Source of the DNA: Agrypnia vestita
Taxonomy: Eukaryota; Arthropoda; Insecta; Trichoptera; Phryganeidae
Length of the DNA stretch: 64,000 bases
Assembly: GCA_016648135.1 (NCBI GenBank)
Contig: JADDOH010002330.1
Location: 62,001-126,000 of the forward strand
Direction: 5' to 3'
In this document: piece by piece, positions 29,750 to 40,140 of the stretch
How the letters are laid out: every line of letters begins with the position of its first letter
Position numbering within the stretch: the stretch's first letter is position 1
The notes under the pieces: generated by a model
What the model saw: the letters and a program-made list of their open reading frames with translations, nothing else
Database searches by the model: none
Told to the model about the DNA's origin: nothing
Translations under genes and position numbers: made by a program

Positions 29750-30476
29750 TACAGGGTTCATAAAAAAATATAGAAAGGGTACAACGTAAATTCCTAAAAT
29801 TTATAAATTTTAAGCTTCATATTCCGATCGACCAAATAAACTACAAATATTTGCAAACTAATCTTAATCTCCTAACCTTGGAAGATCGAAGAAAATTAAC
29901 AGATTTAATATTCCTTTTTAAAATATTACACTCAAATTTCGACTGTTGCAAACTCCTGAAAAGTATTAATTTTAAAGTACCGTAGGACCCGCCAAAACAT
30001 GCTGTTTTATTGTGACAATTCGGACACAAACTATCGTTCAAATTCTAGCATACCTCGGATGCACAAACTGGGCAATGAACTATCTACATATGTCGACATT
30101 TTAAATCTATCTCTCTCAAAATTTAAAAAATCATTATATGATCATTTCTTTTCAAAATATTAAATTTTTATATAATGTCTTAAATTTTTTATATATACCT
30201 GGCTATTCAAATTTAATATTGCTATATTATCGGTGAGTAAAAATTTCTGAGATCACTACTTTACACTTTTTTGCATATATACTTTTTTACATATATGTCT
30301 AACCTCATTATGTTTAAACTATGTATATATACTTTTTTACATTTATACCCTTTATTTTTCTTTTACATTTAATCGTTTGTTGTATTTTAATTATGTATAA
30401 ACCTGTTGTAAAAGGCTATTAAGCCGTGTAATTAATAAAATAAATAAAATAAAATAAATAAATAAAAATAAAATAT
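29750..30476 (+). mobile_element. LINE 3' end, opposite orientation
   Basis: + strand codons QRKFLKFINFKLHIPIDQIN, TNLNLLTLEDRRKLTDLIFL and, after a shift, IPRMHKLGNEL and SLSKFKKSLYDHFF give the ORF2 C-terminus. The UTR (TGTAAAAGGCTATTAAGCCG) ends in AATAAAATAAATAAAATAAA. The same UTR ends the fragment at 47163. It converges back to back with the LINE at 28805. Confidence 0.75.
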
Positions 30477-30644
30477 AATTGCTAAGTGATTTATTAAAAT
30501 ATGTCAATTACAATCATTTACACTATATAAGAAAAATCAAAGATTTACGTATGTAAGTATATAAAGAATGAAGAGGTTTTTCATTCTCCTGAAAAAATTA
30601 CATTTATGAAGATAGGAGATATATTAGCAGGTTACGAACGATAT

Positions 30645-31165
30645 ATTTAAAAAAAAACTAACCCATAAAAACCAAGTATTTATTATACACCATTTCTCAT
30701 TTGTATCGTTTCCAATTTGATATTCTATCAACTTATTCCTCTTGCTTTAAGTTAATGTGGAAAATCTATTCCATGTATATTATTATCCTTAAAACTTATA
30801 GAATATTGAAAACGTAATAATTGGTATAGGGGGGCACGGCGTCGGCGAAACCGTCTGATCGGACCCATGGCTCGAGTCAGACTAGTTTAAAAAGGTTTCG
30901 CACCTTCTCCACGCGTCGGGCTCCTTTCTCATTTGTATGGTTTCCAATTTAAAAAACCGTTCAAATTTCGAGAAATCCAAAATTATACCATAATAATTAA
31001 AAAATTTAATCAAAAATTTGTTAGATCATTTTTATCGTCGCCACGAGTCTGTCTGCAAAGTTTCAACTCGATTGGATCACGGGAAAAGGGTTAAAAATCG
31101 ATCCAAAGTTTTTTCGTCAGACAAGCAGACGCCACGAGTTAATATAAAGGGAGTAAAAATGGATA
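30645..31165 (-). repeat. Family E copy (minus)
   Basis: From ACTAACCCATAAAAACCAAG at the left to TATAAAGGGAGTAAAAATG at the right. The interior includes ACGCGTCGGGCTCC and the core GATTGGATCACGGGAAAAGG. Confidence 0.7.
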
Positions 31166-32199
31166 AATCGGATATAAATATATACAGTAAAAATATGTTA
31201 TTTTAAATACTACAGAGCAACTTCTAAAATTGCATCTTCACAATAAAAATTATTTTATATTCAATAAAATAATAATATAATAATATTTTACCTAAAATTT
31301 TTTAAAATGCGTTTAATTTTGAGCACAAAAAAGTAAATATTTAAAAATAATCTTATATTTTTACGCAAATTCTGTTCTTTCTATCGGTAAAAACTTTCAT
31401 TAATATTACAGATAAACTTACGAAGCGATCTACGTGCTTCGATTCGTATGGAGAAACGTTCGCGTTCCATTTTGCTGTAATTTTAGTTCTGTTCAATTTT
31501 GTATGTTACTTCTTTCATTTGGATCTTAGTTTTTGGGGGGTTAAAAATATTTTTTCGATCTAGTGACCTCAATTAAGTCACAGATTTCGTCTACCCCTAA
31601 AGTAAGTTGCCATTAAAGACTTCTGTCATTGTTTATTTTCTTAATTACCAAGTAATTATGGCATCCACAAAAATTATTAAGATCTACGACAAAATTTATC
31701 AGATCTAGTGACAGTCACCATTCACAGTTATAAATTATGAATTTACTATTATCTGATTGTACCTCTTTTTTAACTTCTCGAGCTAATTGATGTGACACGT
31801 ATTCCGTGTTCGCATCTCTATTTTAAAAAAAAATCATACTGTCTGAAGTATTCTACATTGTTGATTTTTTTACTTAAAAATATTTCAAATATCTATCAAT
31901 ATTTTAACAGAGCAAATGTAAAGACCGACAGATATTTCATTTTATTTTTAGCAAAAAATAGCCCTTCACCCGTGAAAAATCACGGGACATAATAACTGCA
32001 GGATTTTGAAGCTGAAAATTCATGAATAGTAAATCATTTGTTTTTTTAAATTGGCTTTACTTGCTTAAACTAAATATTAAAAAAAATAAAATAAAATTAT
32101 AATAATGTAAAAATGTCAAGACCAAGACCCTCGCGTGTTGCTTGACCCGCACACTGATTGCGTGTCATACTCTAATTGTAATTCCAACAAGTTATTTCG
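31166..32199. other. AT-rich sequence with a SINE S1 tail fragment
   Basis: At 31788-31835 GTGACACGTATTCCGTGTTC followed by poly-A is the 3' tail of SINE S1 (+ orientation). The remainder shows nothing. Confidence 0.5.
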
Positions 32200-32330
32200 G
32201 AACTTTGAGGTCACATACCTCCTTAACTATTGATATTAGGCCATGGTTGCTTGAATATTTTCGACTCATTATGAAGCCAGGAATCCACCTGTAAAGTATT
32301 GTGGACTAGCTTTGCTACACCCTGTATATG
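32200..32330. mobile_element. MITE family C, single arm
   Basis: AACTTTGAGGTCACATACCT ... CCACCTGTAAAGTATTGTGG ... GCTACACCCTGTATA: the right arm only. Confidence 0.7.
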
Positions 32331-32569
32331 AGCGAAAATTAGCACTCGATATTCGAAACATTTTTACGATACGAGGTGTACCACATTCGAAAATACATTT
32401 GTTTATCAACAATATATAAAAATATAAGCAATAAAGGTCATTTTACAACTGGATCTTCAACTCGTGGTCTATATACTCATTAGCACAAATAACATAGTTG
32501 ACAATAAATCTTTATATTGCCGGAAGTAAATTGTAGAAGATACAAAGTATTATTTATATACCTGGGTAG

Positions 32570-32745
32570 ACCTCTTTCAATCTAAGAAATACAATTGAAT
32601 TAGTATATGTTGGCCGTGCGTACGAGGCACATTGTTTCGTTGTGTTGGTGTACGCACCCGTAAACACCAACACAACGAAACAATGTGCGTCGCACGCACG
32701 TCTTACACATACTAATTCGACTGACTTTCTTAAATGGAAAGAGGT
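32570..32745. mobile_element. Foldback family F, complete
   Basis: ACCTCTTTCAATCTAAGAAA on the left pairs with TTTCTTAAATGGAAAGAGGT on the right. The inner arms CACATTGTTTCGTTGTGTTG and CAACACAACGAAACAATGTG are exact complements. Total 176 bp with an almost loop-free stem of about 80 bp. A second copy is at 58380 and a half copy at 44743. Confidence 0.75.
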
Positions 32746-33069
32746 TTAGCAGAATATAAATGACTTTCAAACACGTTCCTTTTATAAACAGCTTCGAATC
32801 TACAATGATATGTTTTTCAATATCTATGTTTGAATGACGCACACACACTGTGCAAGAAAAACATCTGTGTCATGAAATATTTGCGGCATTCGTCTCTCGG
32901 TATTATTAGATCTATCCGACAAAGGTTGATAAAAATATCCCAAATTCTCTAGTCGTTGAGTTGAATTCTATATCGGAAGCACTCCATCCATGTTCCATCC
33001 TCGTGTCTCCGCACTTGAGAAATCTTTTGTCCACATCACGTATCGATCTATGCAGCAACTCGAACACTC

Positions 33070-33260
33070 ATTTTTACTCCCTTTCTTTTAACTCGTAGCG
33101 TCTGCTCGTCTGCCGAAAAAAGTTTGGATTGATTTTTAACCCTTTCCCGTGATCCAATCGAGCTGAAACATTGCAGGCAGACTCGTGGCGACGATAAAAA
33201 TTATCTAACAAATTTTCGTTTTAAAAAAATTAATTATTATAGTATTTTGAATTTTTCGAA
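33070..33260 (+). repeat. Family E, truncated copy
   Basis: TTTTTACTCCCTTTCTTTTA, AACTCGTAGCGTCTGCTCG and the core CCCGTGATCCAATCGAGCTG; the right part is missing. Confidence 0.65.
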
Positions 33261-33275
33261 ATTTTAACGATTTAT

Positions 33276-33445
33276 AGAGGGTTATTTGTAAAACATTAAT
33301 AAGCTCGCAGGACTATATTCCTGCCTTGATTATGAGTCGAAAATGTTAAAGCTATTATGACCTAATATCAATAGTTATGAAGATATGCGACATCAAAGTT
33401 TGACATCATTTTTTTTCAATATTTCTTACTTCTTTTTTGTAAAAC
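33276..33445. mobile_element. MITE family C, single arm
   Basis: AGGGTTATTTGTAAAACATT then CTGCCTTGATTATGAGTCGA: the left arm of the AGGGTTATT subtype, without its partner. Confidence 0.65.
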
Positions 33446-33449
33446 GTTT

Positions 33450-33830
33450 GACTAACATCGCGAACGCCCTCTATTGCTGTTGCTTTCGACACTCGCCTCA
33501 TATATTTTCTTAACCATCCTTTCCTCGCGCATACGTTCCACATGACCAAACCATCTCAGCACTCCTTTCTTTATTCTATCTAAATTAATAATTGGAATAT
33601 TCAAATCGTATAATATATTTATTTCGGTTTCTTTTCAAAATAAATGCTTAGGAAAAAGTTGCCATGCTTCTCGTTCTCACTGCATGCCCCTGTTAATTAA
33701 TCACCATCACGCCCTGTCTCCGCGGAGGTAAGCAGGGAGGATAGAGCGCCACACTCTTCTGTCCTTAAGCACAACCCTCGCCTCATCCATATTCGTACAT
33801 TTACGCATACGAGCTCGAAGATTGTTGGGC
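33450..33830 (-). mobile_element. RTE-like LINE fragments
   Basis: Two minus-strand pieces of the family at 15721: codons for DRIKKGVLRWFGHVERM (33470-33580) and for DRRVWRSILPAY (33690-33800), out of their normal order. They are either two insertions or a rearranged one. Confidence 0.6.
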
Positions 33831-33834
33831 TCCT

Positions 33835-34445
33835 AACAGGATACGGATAGGTACGGTTCTGAACATAGGACAAACCAAACGCAATATCGCTACACGATTG
33901 AAGGAACACATTGGTGCAATTAAAAACAACAATTCCCAATACATCGGCAATCTGCGAACATGCATCCAAAGGGAATCTCTGTCACTTCATCAGATTTGAC
34001 AAGGCAAAAATCTTATCAACAGAACCGTACCCTATACCCAGATTAGTGAGTGAAATATATATATATATATATAAGTAAATGTAAGTGAAATATATGTATA
34101 TATAAGTCCATTGAAATATACAAACATCCCAATTTCAATAGAGATGACAGTTACAAACTATCAAGTATTTGGCGCCCTATTCTAACGACACTGATTCAAC
34201 CCTTGAGAGAAGTCGCAGTAAAATCCGCCGACGTAACTAGTACATATTGCACACTGGCGACCTCTATTGTGGAAGAAGAGAACACTCCACAACAAAGTGC
34301 ATACAATTTACGCCCTAGAAAGCAGCACCTTTAACCAGTCCGACCTCCACCTCCGCGGGTAAAGGTCGTCCTCCTGATGACGTTGGATAAGTATCCAACG
34401 AAACGTCGAGATTCGCTTCTCGGTAATACATACGGTGCATATTAA
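33835..34445 (+). mobile_element. Penelope-like element 3' part
   Basis: + strand codons IGQTKRNIATRLKEHIGAIK and IQRESLSLHQI (GIY-YIG nuclease) are followed by an (AT)n interruption near 34050. SIEIYKHPNFNRDDSYKLSS and AYNLRPRKQHL then form the C-terminal tail, and the terminal block CCTCCTGATGACGTTGG ends the piece. Several stops and shifts make it a relic. It is a third, distinct PLE sequence in the window. It lies between RTE LINE pieces. Confidence 0.7.
34374..34407 (+). ncRNA. Hammerhead-ribozyme-like motif, longest stem II
   Basis: CTGATGA, spacer C, stem GTTGGA/TCCAAC with loop TAAGTA, GAA, palindrome ACGT, base C. The flanks CTC and GAG form stem I. Both boxes match the consensus and stem II is perfect. 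Confidence 0.5.
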
Positions 34446-34469
34446 ATATCTGAAATTACAGTTAAACAT

Positions 34470-34805
34470 TCTTACCTCATTCATTCGCTCAGCATGCCCA
34501 AACCATCCGAGGGACCCTTTTGATTGTATTAACTATGCTAAGATCAGCTTTACATTCATTCCTAATATCTGCATTCATTACTCTATCATAAATGGTTTGT
34601 TACATATACGTCTAAGTGATCTCATCTCCACTGCAATCAGTCTACTTTCGTTCCTCTTCTCCCATTTCCAGGCTTCAATTCCGTACATCAGCGTTGGGTA
34701 CCACAAAACACCATTGCATTGTGTACCGCAAGCCTTGTCTCGGTAGACATTTCTATTTGAAATCATTGCCTTCAAAGCAGCGCTCACCATATTCCCTGCA
34801 GTCAT
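34470..34805 (-). mobile_element. RTE-like LINE fragment
   Basis: Minus-strand codons YPTLMYGIEAWKWEKRNESR, LIAVEMRSLRRICNKPF and, after a shift, RVMNADIRNE. This PTLMYG.E.W...SR..A.EM..LRR pattern is the region after the reverse transcriptase in RTE-clade LINEs. The PLE and the pieces at 33450-33830 lie next to it. Confidence 0.7.
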
Positions 34806-35051
34806 ACCTTGAAATGCCCATTAACAGCATATCTTGAAATAATACATTTTAAGTGTAAAAGTCATAACAGAGGCCAAGAAGAAAAATAAATATTGTTTTA
34901 AAGTACATTTGAGGAAAGAAATAAAATGCTGCGCGATTATTTTTACAACTTTAAATCATGCAAACAATCGATTAGCCACATTAAAAAGTCAGCCTTGAAT
35001 TAAACTTTAATTATTTAAATGTATATTTATATAACCTCGTGTATTGTTTTA
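34806..35051. other. Unassigned AT-rich sequence
   Basis: No feature recognised. Confidence 0.4.
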
Positions 35052-35365
35052 TCTATACTAATATATAAAGAGGTAAAGTTTGTAAGTTTGGATGTTGGAG
35101 GTAATCTCCGAAACTACTCATCCGATTTCAAAAATTCTTTCACCAATATTTAGAATGGACTTTCGGGGTGGACTTAGGCTATATATTATCCCGTAAAAAT
35201 AAAATGGCTTTTTGTGGTGATCTATTTTACAATTTAAGTCGGCGAAAAAATAGTCGAGCGATGCGTTTTTTACGAAAGCTGCCTTAACGGTAAGAGATAT
35301 CAAATACTTAAAAAAAAAAAAATTATCTTCATCTTGATATACGTCACACAAAAAGGAGCCGCTCA
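35052..35365 (+). mobile_element. Helitron-like 5' fragment
   Basis: Starts TCTATACTAATATATAAAGA and continues with GGTAATCTCCGAAACTACTC, GATTTCAAAAATTCTTTCAC and TAGGCTATATATTATCCCG. I recognise this order as the beginning of a widespread insect non-autonomous Helitron. The 3' CTRR end and terminal hairpin were not found. Confidence 0.5.
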
Positions 35366-35874
35366 TCTCACTAGGAAGAACCTGTTCCGAGATGAGCAGC
35401 TGACAATATAGTAACTACAAAATAATATAAATATTAAAAAAAAATCTACATAACTATAAAATTAATCAAATAATTAAGGATATAAATATAAAATGTAGAT
35501 AGTAAAAACAGTAAATATTATATAATACAAAAGAAATAGTGAAAATAAAAGAATATATATAAAAAATCATATGTATGGATAGTAACAACATTGAAATATT
35601 GTCTTTGAAAAACAGTGGAACTTATTTTTAGTTAAATCCTAAACAGCTAGTAAGATATTAAATGATGCGTTGTTTTTGGATACATCCTAATGTTTTATTA
35701 GCAAATATCCGTACACAATGTTTTATTATTCAAATATAACCTCGTGATATTAATATAGCTGTGTTCTCGTACAGGAACATGCAAAAAAACTTGCATATAT
35801 AAAAGCTAAATTTGAATTTCATTAAACAATTTTTCAGTCCAGTGCGGTACTCTGTTTGAGAATGACAATACTGC
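35366..35874. other. AT-rich sequence
   Basis: A short inverted pair CTCATCTCAC/GAGATGAG near 35362-35398; otherwise nothing recognised. Confidence 0.4.
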
Positions 35875-36204
35875 AGAGACTCGATTAACCGGAATAATTG
35901 TTGTCGTAAGGCATTCGGGTACTCGAAAATCCGGATAATTGTATGTAATATGAAGAAAAACCATTTTTTTACATATGTCTTCTGTGTATAGTTTTCTGGG
36001 ATATTCTGCCGTGTATATGTGACCACTCTGGCCGACGTTTCGATATCCGACGGTAGATAAAACGGTGACATAACGCTACAGAAATTCTTGACAACCCTCT
36101 TTCTGACACGGAAGCGTAACACATTACATCAAGCCACACACACCCCGCTTTCGACACGGTACTGCAATCCAGTACTTAACCTAACACAAACTTGGACACA
36201 CCCT

Positions 36205-36949
36205 ACGTATCGAGATAAACCCCTCGAAAAGCGCCGCCAGCCTCTTCACGCGCACCCCACGAATCATCCACAAACCCAGCATAAAAATGTTTGGCCAAAA
36301 CATCCCATGGAGGAGAGAAATCAAATACCTCGGTGTCACTCTCGACTCCAAACTCACCTTCCGCACCCACATAAACAACATAAGTGAAGCTGCGACACGT
36401 GCACTTCATGCCATCCACCCTCTCATGAGCCGGCGTAGCGCACTGGCCATACAACAAGCTCCTACTATACAAGGCCATAGTCCGGCCCATCATGATATAT
36501 GCAGCCCCCACATGGGGCTACGCCGCACAAACACACATTAAAAGACTACAGATCCTGCAAAACAAAAGCCATTCGGCTAGCACTGAATGCGCCGCGTTGG
36601 ATCAGGATCACACAACTACACCACGACTCAGGCATCCCGCCTATACAAGATTACATCAGAAACTTGGCCAGGCGTTTTTATGCAGGCATCCCTACCCACC
36701 AAAACCCAACAATCAACACTCTGTCGCAATACGACGAAAACTACCCCGAAAGAATCAGGAGACCCGAGATGGTCCTCCTGGGGGCTCCTCCCCCCTGCGC
36801 CACCCTAAGCAGTAATACCCCCCCCCAATTTTCTATGTTTTTTCACAAGTGAAGTAAAGAAAGCCCTTCACTGATAAATCATGATGGAAGAGCAAGGGGT
36901 CCACTAGTGACCCGGTTTGTTTGCCATTAGATAAGGTAAGGTAAGGTAA
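36205..36949 (+). mobile_element. Jockey-clade LINE, 5'-truncated, with 11-bp target duplication
   Basis: GGACACACCCT lies on both sides (36194-36204 and 36950-36960), and the 3' end is a (GGTAA)n tail, so both borders are exact. Codons across shifted frames give KSAASLFTRTPRIIHKP, IPWRREIKYLGVTLDSKLTF, MIYAAPTWGYAAQTHIKRLQ, IRLALNAPRWIRI and IQDYIRNLARRFYAGI. This is the thumb region and C-terminus typical of Jockey-clade ORF2. Frameshifts near 36450 and 36560 inactivate it. Confidence 0.85.
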
Positions 36950-37026
36950 GGACACACCCTGACTTCGGTTCGGTATTGCGAGGCAATCCTTAACCTACAC
37001 TTCAACATACACTCGTCACATCAGCC

Positions 37027-37061
37027 CTGATGATGGACCCTGCAATGGGATCCGAAAAGTC
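37027..37061 (+). ncRNA. Hammerhead-like motif, degraded stem III
   Basis: CTGATGA, spacer T, perfect stem GGACCC/GGG(A)TCC with loop TGCAAT, GAA, then AAGT instead of the ACGT palindrome of the sister motif at 13979, base C. Probably inactive. Confidence 0.4.
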
Positions 37062-37189
37062 GGTCAGAGAGGTCACATATACATGGCGGAATATCCTAGA
37101 AAAATATACGCAGAAGATTCTGAACAGCCGTGAAACCTGAGAACATTTTTGTACATGCGTATTATTAATTCTAGAAAGATAACTTACCT

Positions 37190-37334
37190 CGTCCGAGTAC
37201 ACATAACTCGTGTGGAAATACCTACACCACACTTATCAGCTAACTTGCGACCGGTTTCTCAATTTTATTTTAATGAATCAATAATATTTATTTTATCTTT
37301 AAACGATAACTCCACCCTCTTACGCTTTGGCATT
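37190..37334 (-). pseudogene. pogo-type transposase N-terminal remnant
   Basis: Minus-strand codons MPKRKRVELSFKDKINIIDS, then after two stops ETGRKLADKCGVGIST, are the CENP-B N-terminal helix-turn-helix of pogo/Tigger/jerky proteins (K.KINIID....G..L...GVG.ST). Two stop codons separate the helices. The catalytic part is absent. Confidence 0.65.
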
Positions 37335-37559
37335 TTAAGCGCAGACGTGACAAGACGCGACGCAGCGGAGCAATGATTTACCTAACTGTCAAAAACAATA
37401 CCGAAACGCGTGGACAGTGATCGCGCGGGGCGTAAACACAGTTGCGCCGTGTCGGTGCGCGCACGGATTAAACTACCCACAAAGTTATTTGGTCGCGGAT
37501 AATCGGGAATCCGTATAAACGAGGACACGGGACCGGAACGCATTTCTGCGGTTATGGTA

Positions 37560-38058
37560 ACGATATTTTCAAATTGTATTTCAGCGTCAACATTACACTT
37601 TTTACCATATCTATTATTCTCTTATCATCATCGTCTTAGATATTCAACTTAGTACTACTCTGTTTCTGTCACTCGGGTGGGTACAGAAATGTACCTTGCC
37701 TGCCGTTCGGTGTTTTGATAGGAACCACCGACCGGAAGGCGAGCGAGCCGACCGATCGTTATCAGGTGCGCTGATCATTTATAGCACGAAATGCAGGCCT
37801 GCACCGTACGGCAGTTTGCGTGCATTTTGACCTTTATTTTGTGTGACCTCTATCCGGATTGTCACGGAATTTGATAATAAATTAGCAAGCCTCTTTATAT
37901 CTTTCATTTATTGTTGATGCCATCTCTAGGCCAGTCAAACCCAGTAAATCCAGCCAGTAAAAGTAACAAATATGATTTTTTAATATTTTTAACAGGACAG
38001 TATACATATAGGTCTTTTCATATAAGCTCGCAATCGAGTTAGTGCGGGGGTACAGTGC
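37560..38058. other. Single-copy sequence of balanced composition
   Basis: Contains GAAATGCAGGCCTGCACCGT (with AGGCCT and a GCAGGCCTGC palindrome) and TTTTGACCTTTATTTTG, a nuclear-receptor half-site-like string. It matches nothing else in the window. A regulatory region is possible. Confidence 0.25.
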
Positions 38059-38065
38059 GTAATAC

Positions 38066-38580
38066 CGCAGTATACCCAGAATAGTAGGTTATCTCCGGCC
38101 TGTCGGCGAGTTATTAGCCTACTCATGCTTTGTGGCTAGGTTTGTCACTTTATTTTTACTCCGTTTCTTTTAACTCGCAGCGTCTGAGATTCCGACGCAT
38201 AAGGTGGACACGAAACCCGAAAATTTCTGTAATTAGTGTACCTAGTTTCTGCACTTAAATTGCAAGAACGCTGATTAACATCAACGTAGACTTTTAAAAA
38301 CTCACAGTCTTTGTGATAATCAACACACCTTTTTAGTAAAGCACCACAAACATAAAAACGGCATTTTTTTCAGGAAGCGCATTTATTTTCTAAAGCGGCG
38401 GCTGCGAGCGCGAATGGCACCGAAGGCACGGCCCTTACTGCCGCCGCCTTGTGCCCCCATATTCTATGTCGATGTGTGCGTCACAGTGCGTGCGTACACG
38501 GCGCCGAGCACGCACGCACACATTCTAATTGGTAGCGGCCAGTTTGTATGAAGACATATTACTGTTCTTAGTATCCTGTG
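38066..38580 (+). mobile_element. Family D transposon, copy 1, with 7-bp target duplication
   Basis: Ends CGCAGTATACCCAGAATAGT and TACTGTTCTTAGTATCCTGT-G are imperfect inverted repeats, flanked by GTAATAC on both sides (38059-38065 and 38581-38587). The element contains a family E-like ACTCCGTTTCTTTTAACTCG segment and a GC-rich core (GCGGCGGCTGCGAGCGCG). A 44-codon frame in the core begins MAPKARPLLPPPCAPIF. A 496-bp sister copy with its own 7-bp duplication is at 57394 in the opposite orientation. The superfamily is not assigned: 7-bp duplications are reported for Dada and P-type elements, but the termini do not obviously match either. Confidence 0.8.
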
Positions 38581-39109
38581 GTAATACGCGCATTGTTTCG
38601 TTATGTCAAGTTTACGGATACGCCCCTCTCGTATAATGAAAGGTTATCAGAATTGAGATTGGAATGGCTTATTTCTGGAAAGAATTGTTGATGTCAATGT
38701 GTCAGCCAAGTGTATTTTTTAATATTGTATTTATTTAAATAATGTATTTATACATTAAATATGTAAAAATAGACAGCTATCAATATATTCATTTTTGAGA
38801 CGTGCTATCTATCTCTAAGGAAGTTCGCTTATATTGTAAACATTATTAAGACAGAAAAACAGTTAAAATATTCATATGTACATCAATTAATTAATCAAGG
38901 ATTAAATATTGCTAAATTTATTTTTAAGCAATAAAACATTTTCTCTAAAATTAAAGTTACCATTTATTAAAAAGGTGCAATGCATTTAATGACAAAAGTG
39001 CATATATACGATGATGAGAAGACATCAAAAATATAAACCAAAATGAATAAGAAAAATAATAAAATCATAATTTGAGAAAACTAACAAACATTGTATAAAC
39101 CACACTGAT
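38581..39109. other. AT-rich non-coding sequence
   Basis: No feature recognised. Confidence 0.4.
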
Positions 39110-39345
39110 TGTTTTTAAACGTCTACCGGTTTCAATACCGAACAGTATCTTCGTAAAGACGGGCGCACAATAACTTCCATGAATTAAATTTGTAAGAGTC
39201 AAGTGTTAGATAAGGCTGTAGCCTCATTGAAATGGGGATTATATTAAATAATTGATTATTCGTTAGATTAAATTGGTTATTGACTATATTAAATTTGGTG
39301 TTGAGGGACTTTTTGATTTCGAAAATTTCTAAATTATCTATCCTA
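39110..39345 (-). mobile_element. PLE 3' fragment
   Basis: Minus-strand codons EIFEIKKSLNTKFNIVNNQ and LTNNQLFNIIPI resemble the E-I-x-K....N...G tail after a PLE nuclease. A terminus with TGAAACCGGTAG follows. Confidence 0.5.
39125..39154 (-). ncRNA. Degenerate hammerhead-like motif
   Basis: ACGAAGA (two changes from CTGAAGA), stem ATACTG/CGGTAT with loop TT, T, GAA, palindrome ACCGGT, base A. Stem II and stem III are perfect, box 1 is not. Confidence 0.35.
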
Positions 39346-39672
39346 AATAAAACCTCTATTATTTGTATATAAAGTTTCGATGCCGTTTTCTTTTTTTAGA
39401 AACGTCCTGACAAAGATACAGTTCAGACGTTTTAAAAACAATCCTTATGGTTTACACAAAGTTTGTAGGTTTTCTGGGAGGATGAGTGTGCGTGTTCCTC
39501 CAAACCACCAGAATAAATGTCTATAGTATACTAGGGATGGGTCGTCCACGTCCGTCCATCGACGAGACGATCAACTAGTTGAATTCGTGAACTAGTTGAT
39601 CTATTTTCAACTTTATAGATAAAAAAATAAATCTATTATAATTTTGTTTACACCACTTTTTATTGATTTTTT

Positions 39673-39704
39673 ACATGTTTCGGGAACAATGTTCCTTTTC
39701 TCAG
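39673..39704 (-). ncRNA. Hammerhead-like motif inside hAT
   Basis: CTGAGAA (one change from the box), spacer A, stem GGAAC/GTTCC, GAA, palindrome ACATGT, base A. Sister to the motif at 14599; stem I is poor. Confidence 0.35.
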
Positions 39705-39889
39705 ATGGAGCCTTAAACTAAAGTTGACAAATAATACAGATATATTTATTTATTAATAATGTCACCAGAAAGTGAAAGCCTGACTTTGAAAGATTTATTC
39801 TTCAATAAATTTCTAGACAACATCTCAAATGTAAAGTATTTTTAAATTATGTATTTATTTATAAATTTATAGATAATAAATAAATGTAA

Positions 39890-40140
39890 AGGTTTTTATC
39901 ATTTTATTTAACTTATATTGAAACGAATGAATTTTTCGTAGTTGATTTGAGTTATTGTAGTGATAGTCCAACGTTTTCCAAAAAATAAGTCAGATATATT
40001 GAAAAAATTCAAACTTTGATGTCGCATATCTCCATAACTATTGATATTAGGTCATGATAGCTTTCGACTCATAATCAAGGCAGGAATATAGTCCTGCGAG
40101 GTTATTTATGTTTTCCATATAACCCTGTACACATGTAATG
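39890..40140. mobile_element. MITE family C, single arm, nested in hAT
   Basis: CAAACTTTGATGTCGCATAT, CTCATAATCAAGGCAGGAAT and AACCCTGTA: right arm of the AGGGTTATT subtype. Confidence 0.7.

Larger units (their letters stand above)
35985..37145 (+). mobile_element. PLE termini pair interrupted by a LINE
   Basis: Left: TTCTGGGATATTCTGCCGTG and GGCCGACGTTTCGATATCC. Right: CATCAGCCCTGATGATGGAC, TGCAATGGGATCCGAAAAGT and CAGAAGATTCTGAACAGCCG. The unit GACACGGTACTGCAATCC, shared with the PLE at 13911, flanks the LINE. No nuclease or reverse transcriptase remains. Confidence 0.65.
35875..37545 (-). mobile_element. pogo/Tigger-like element hosting two nested insertions
   Basis: The left end CAGAGACTCGATTAACCGGA and the right-side GATAATCGGGAATCCG are degraded inverted counterparts of pogo-type termini. 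A minus-strand helix-turn-helix remnant lies at 37190-37334. A PLE interrupts it, and a LINE interrupts the PLE. Confidence 0.55.
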
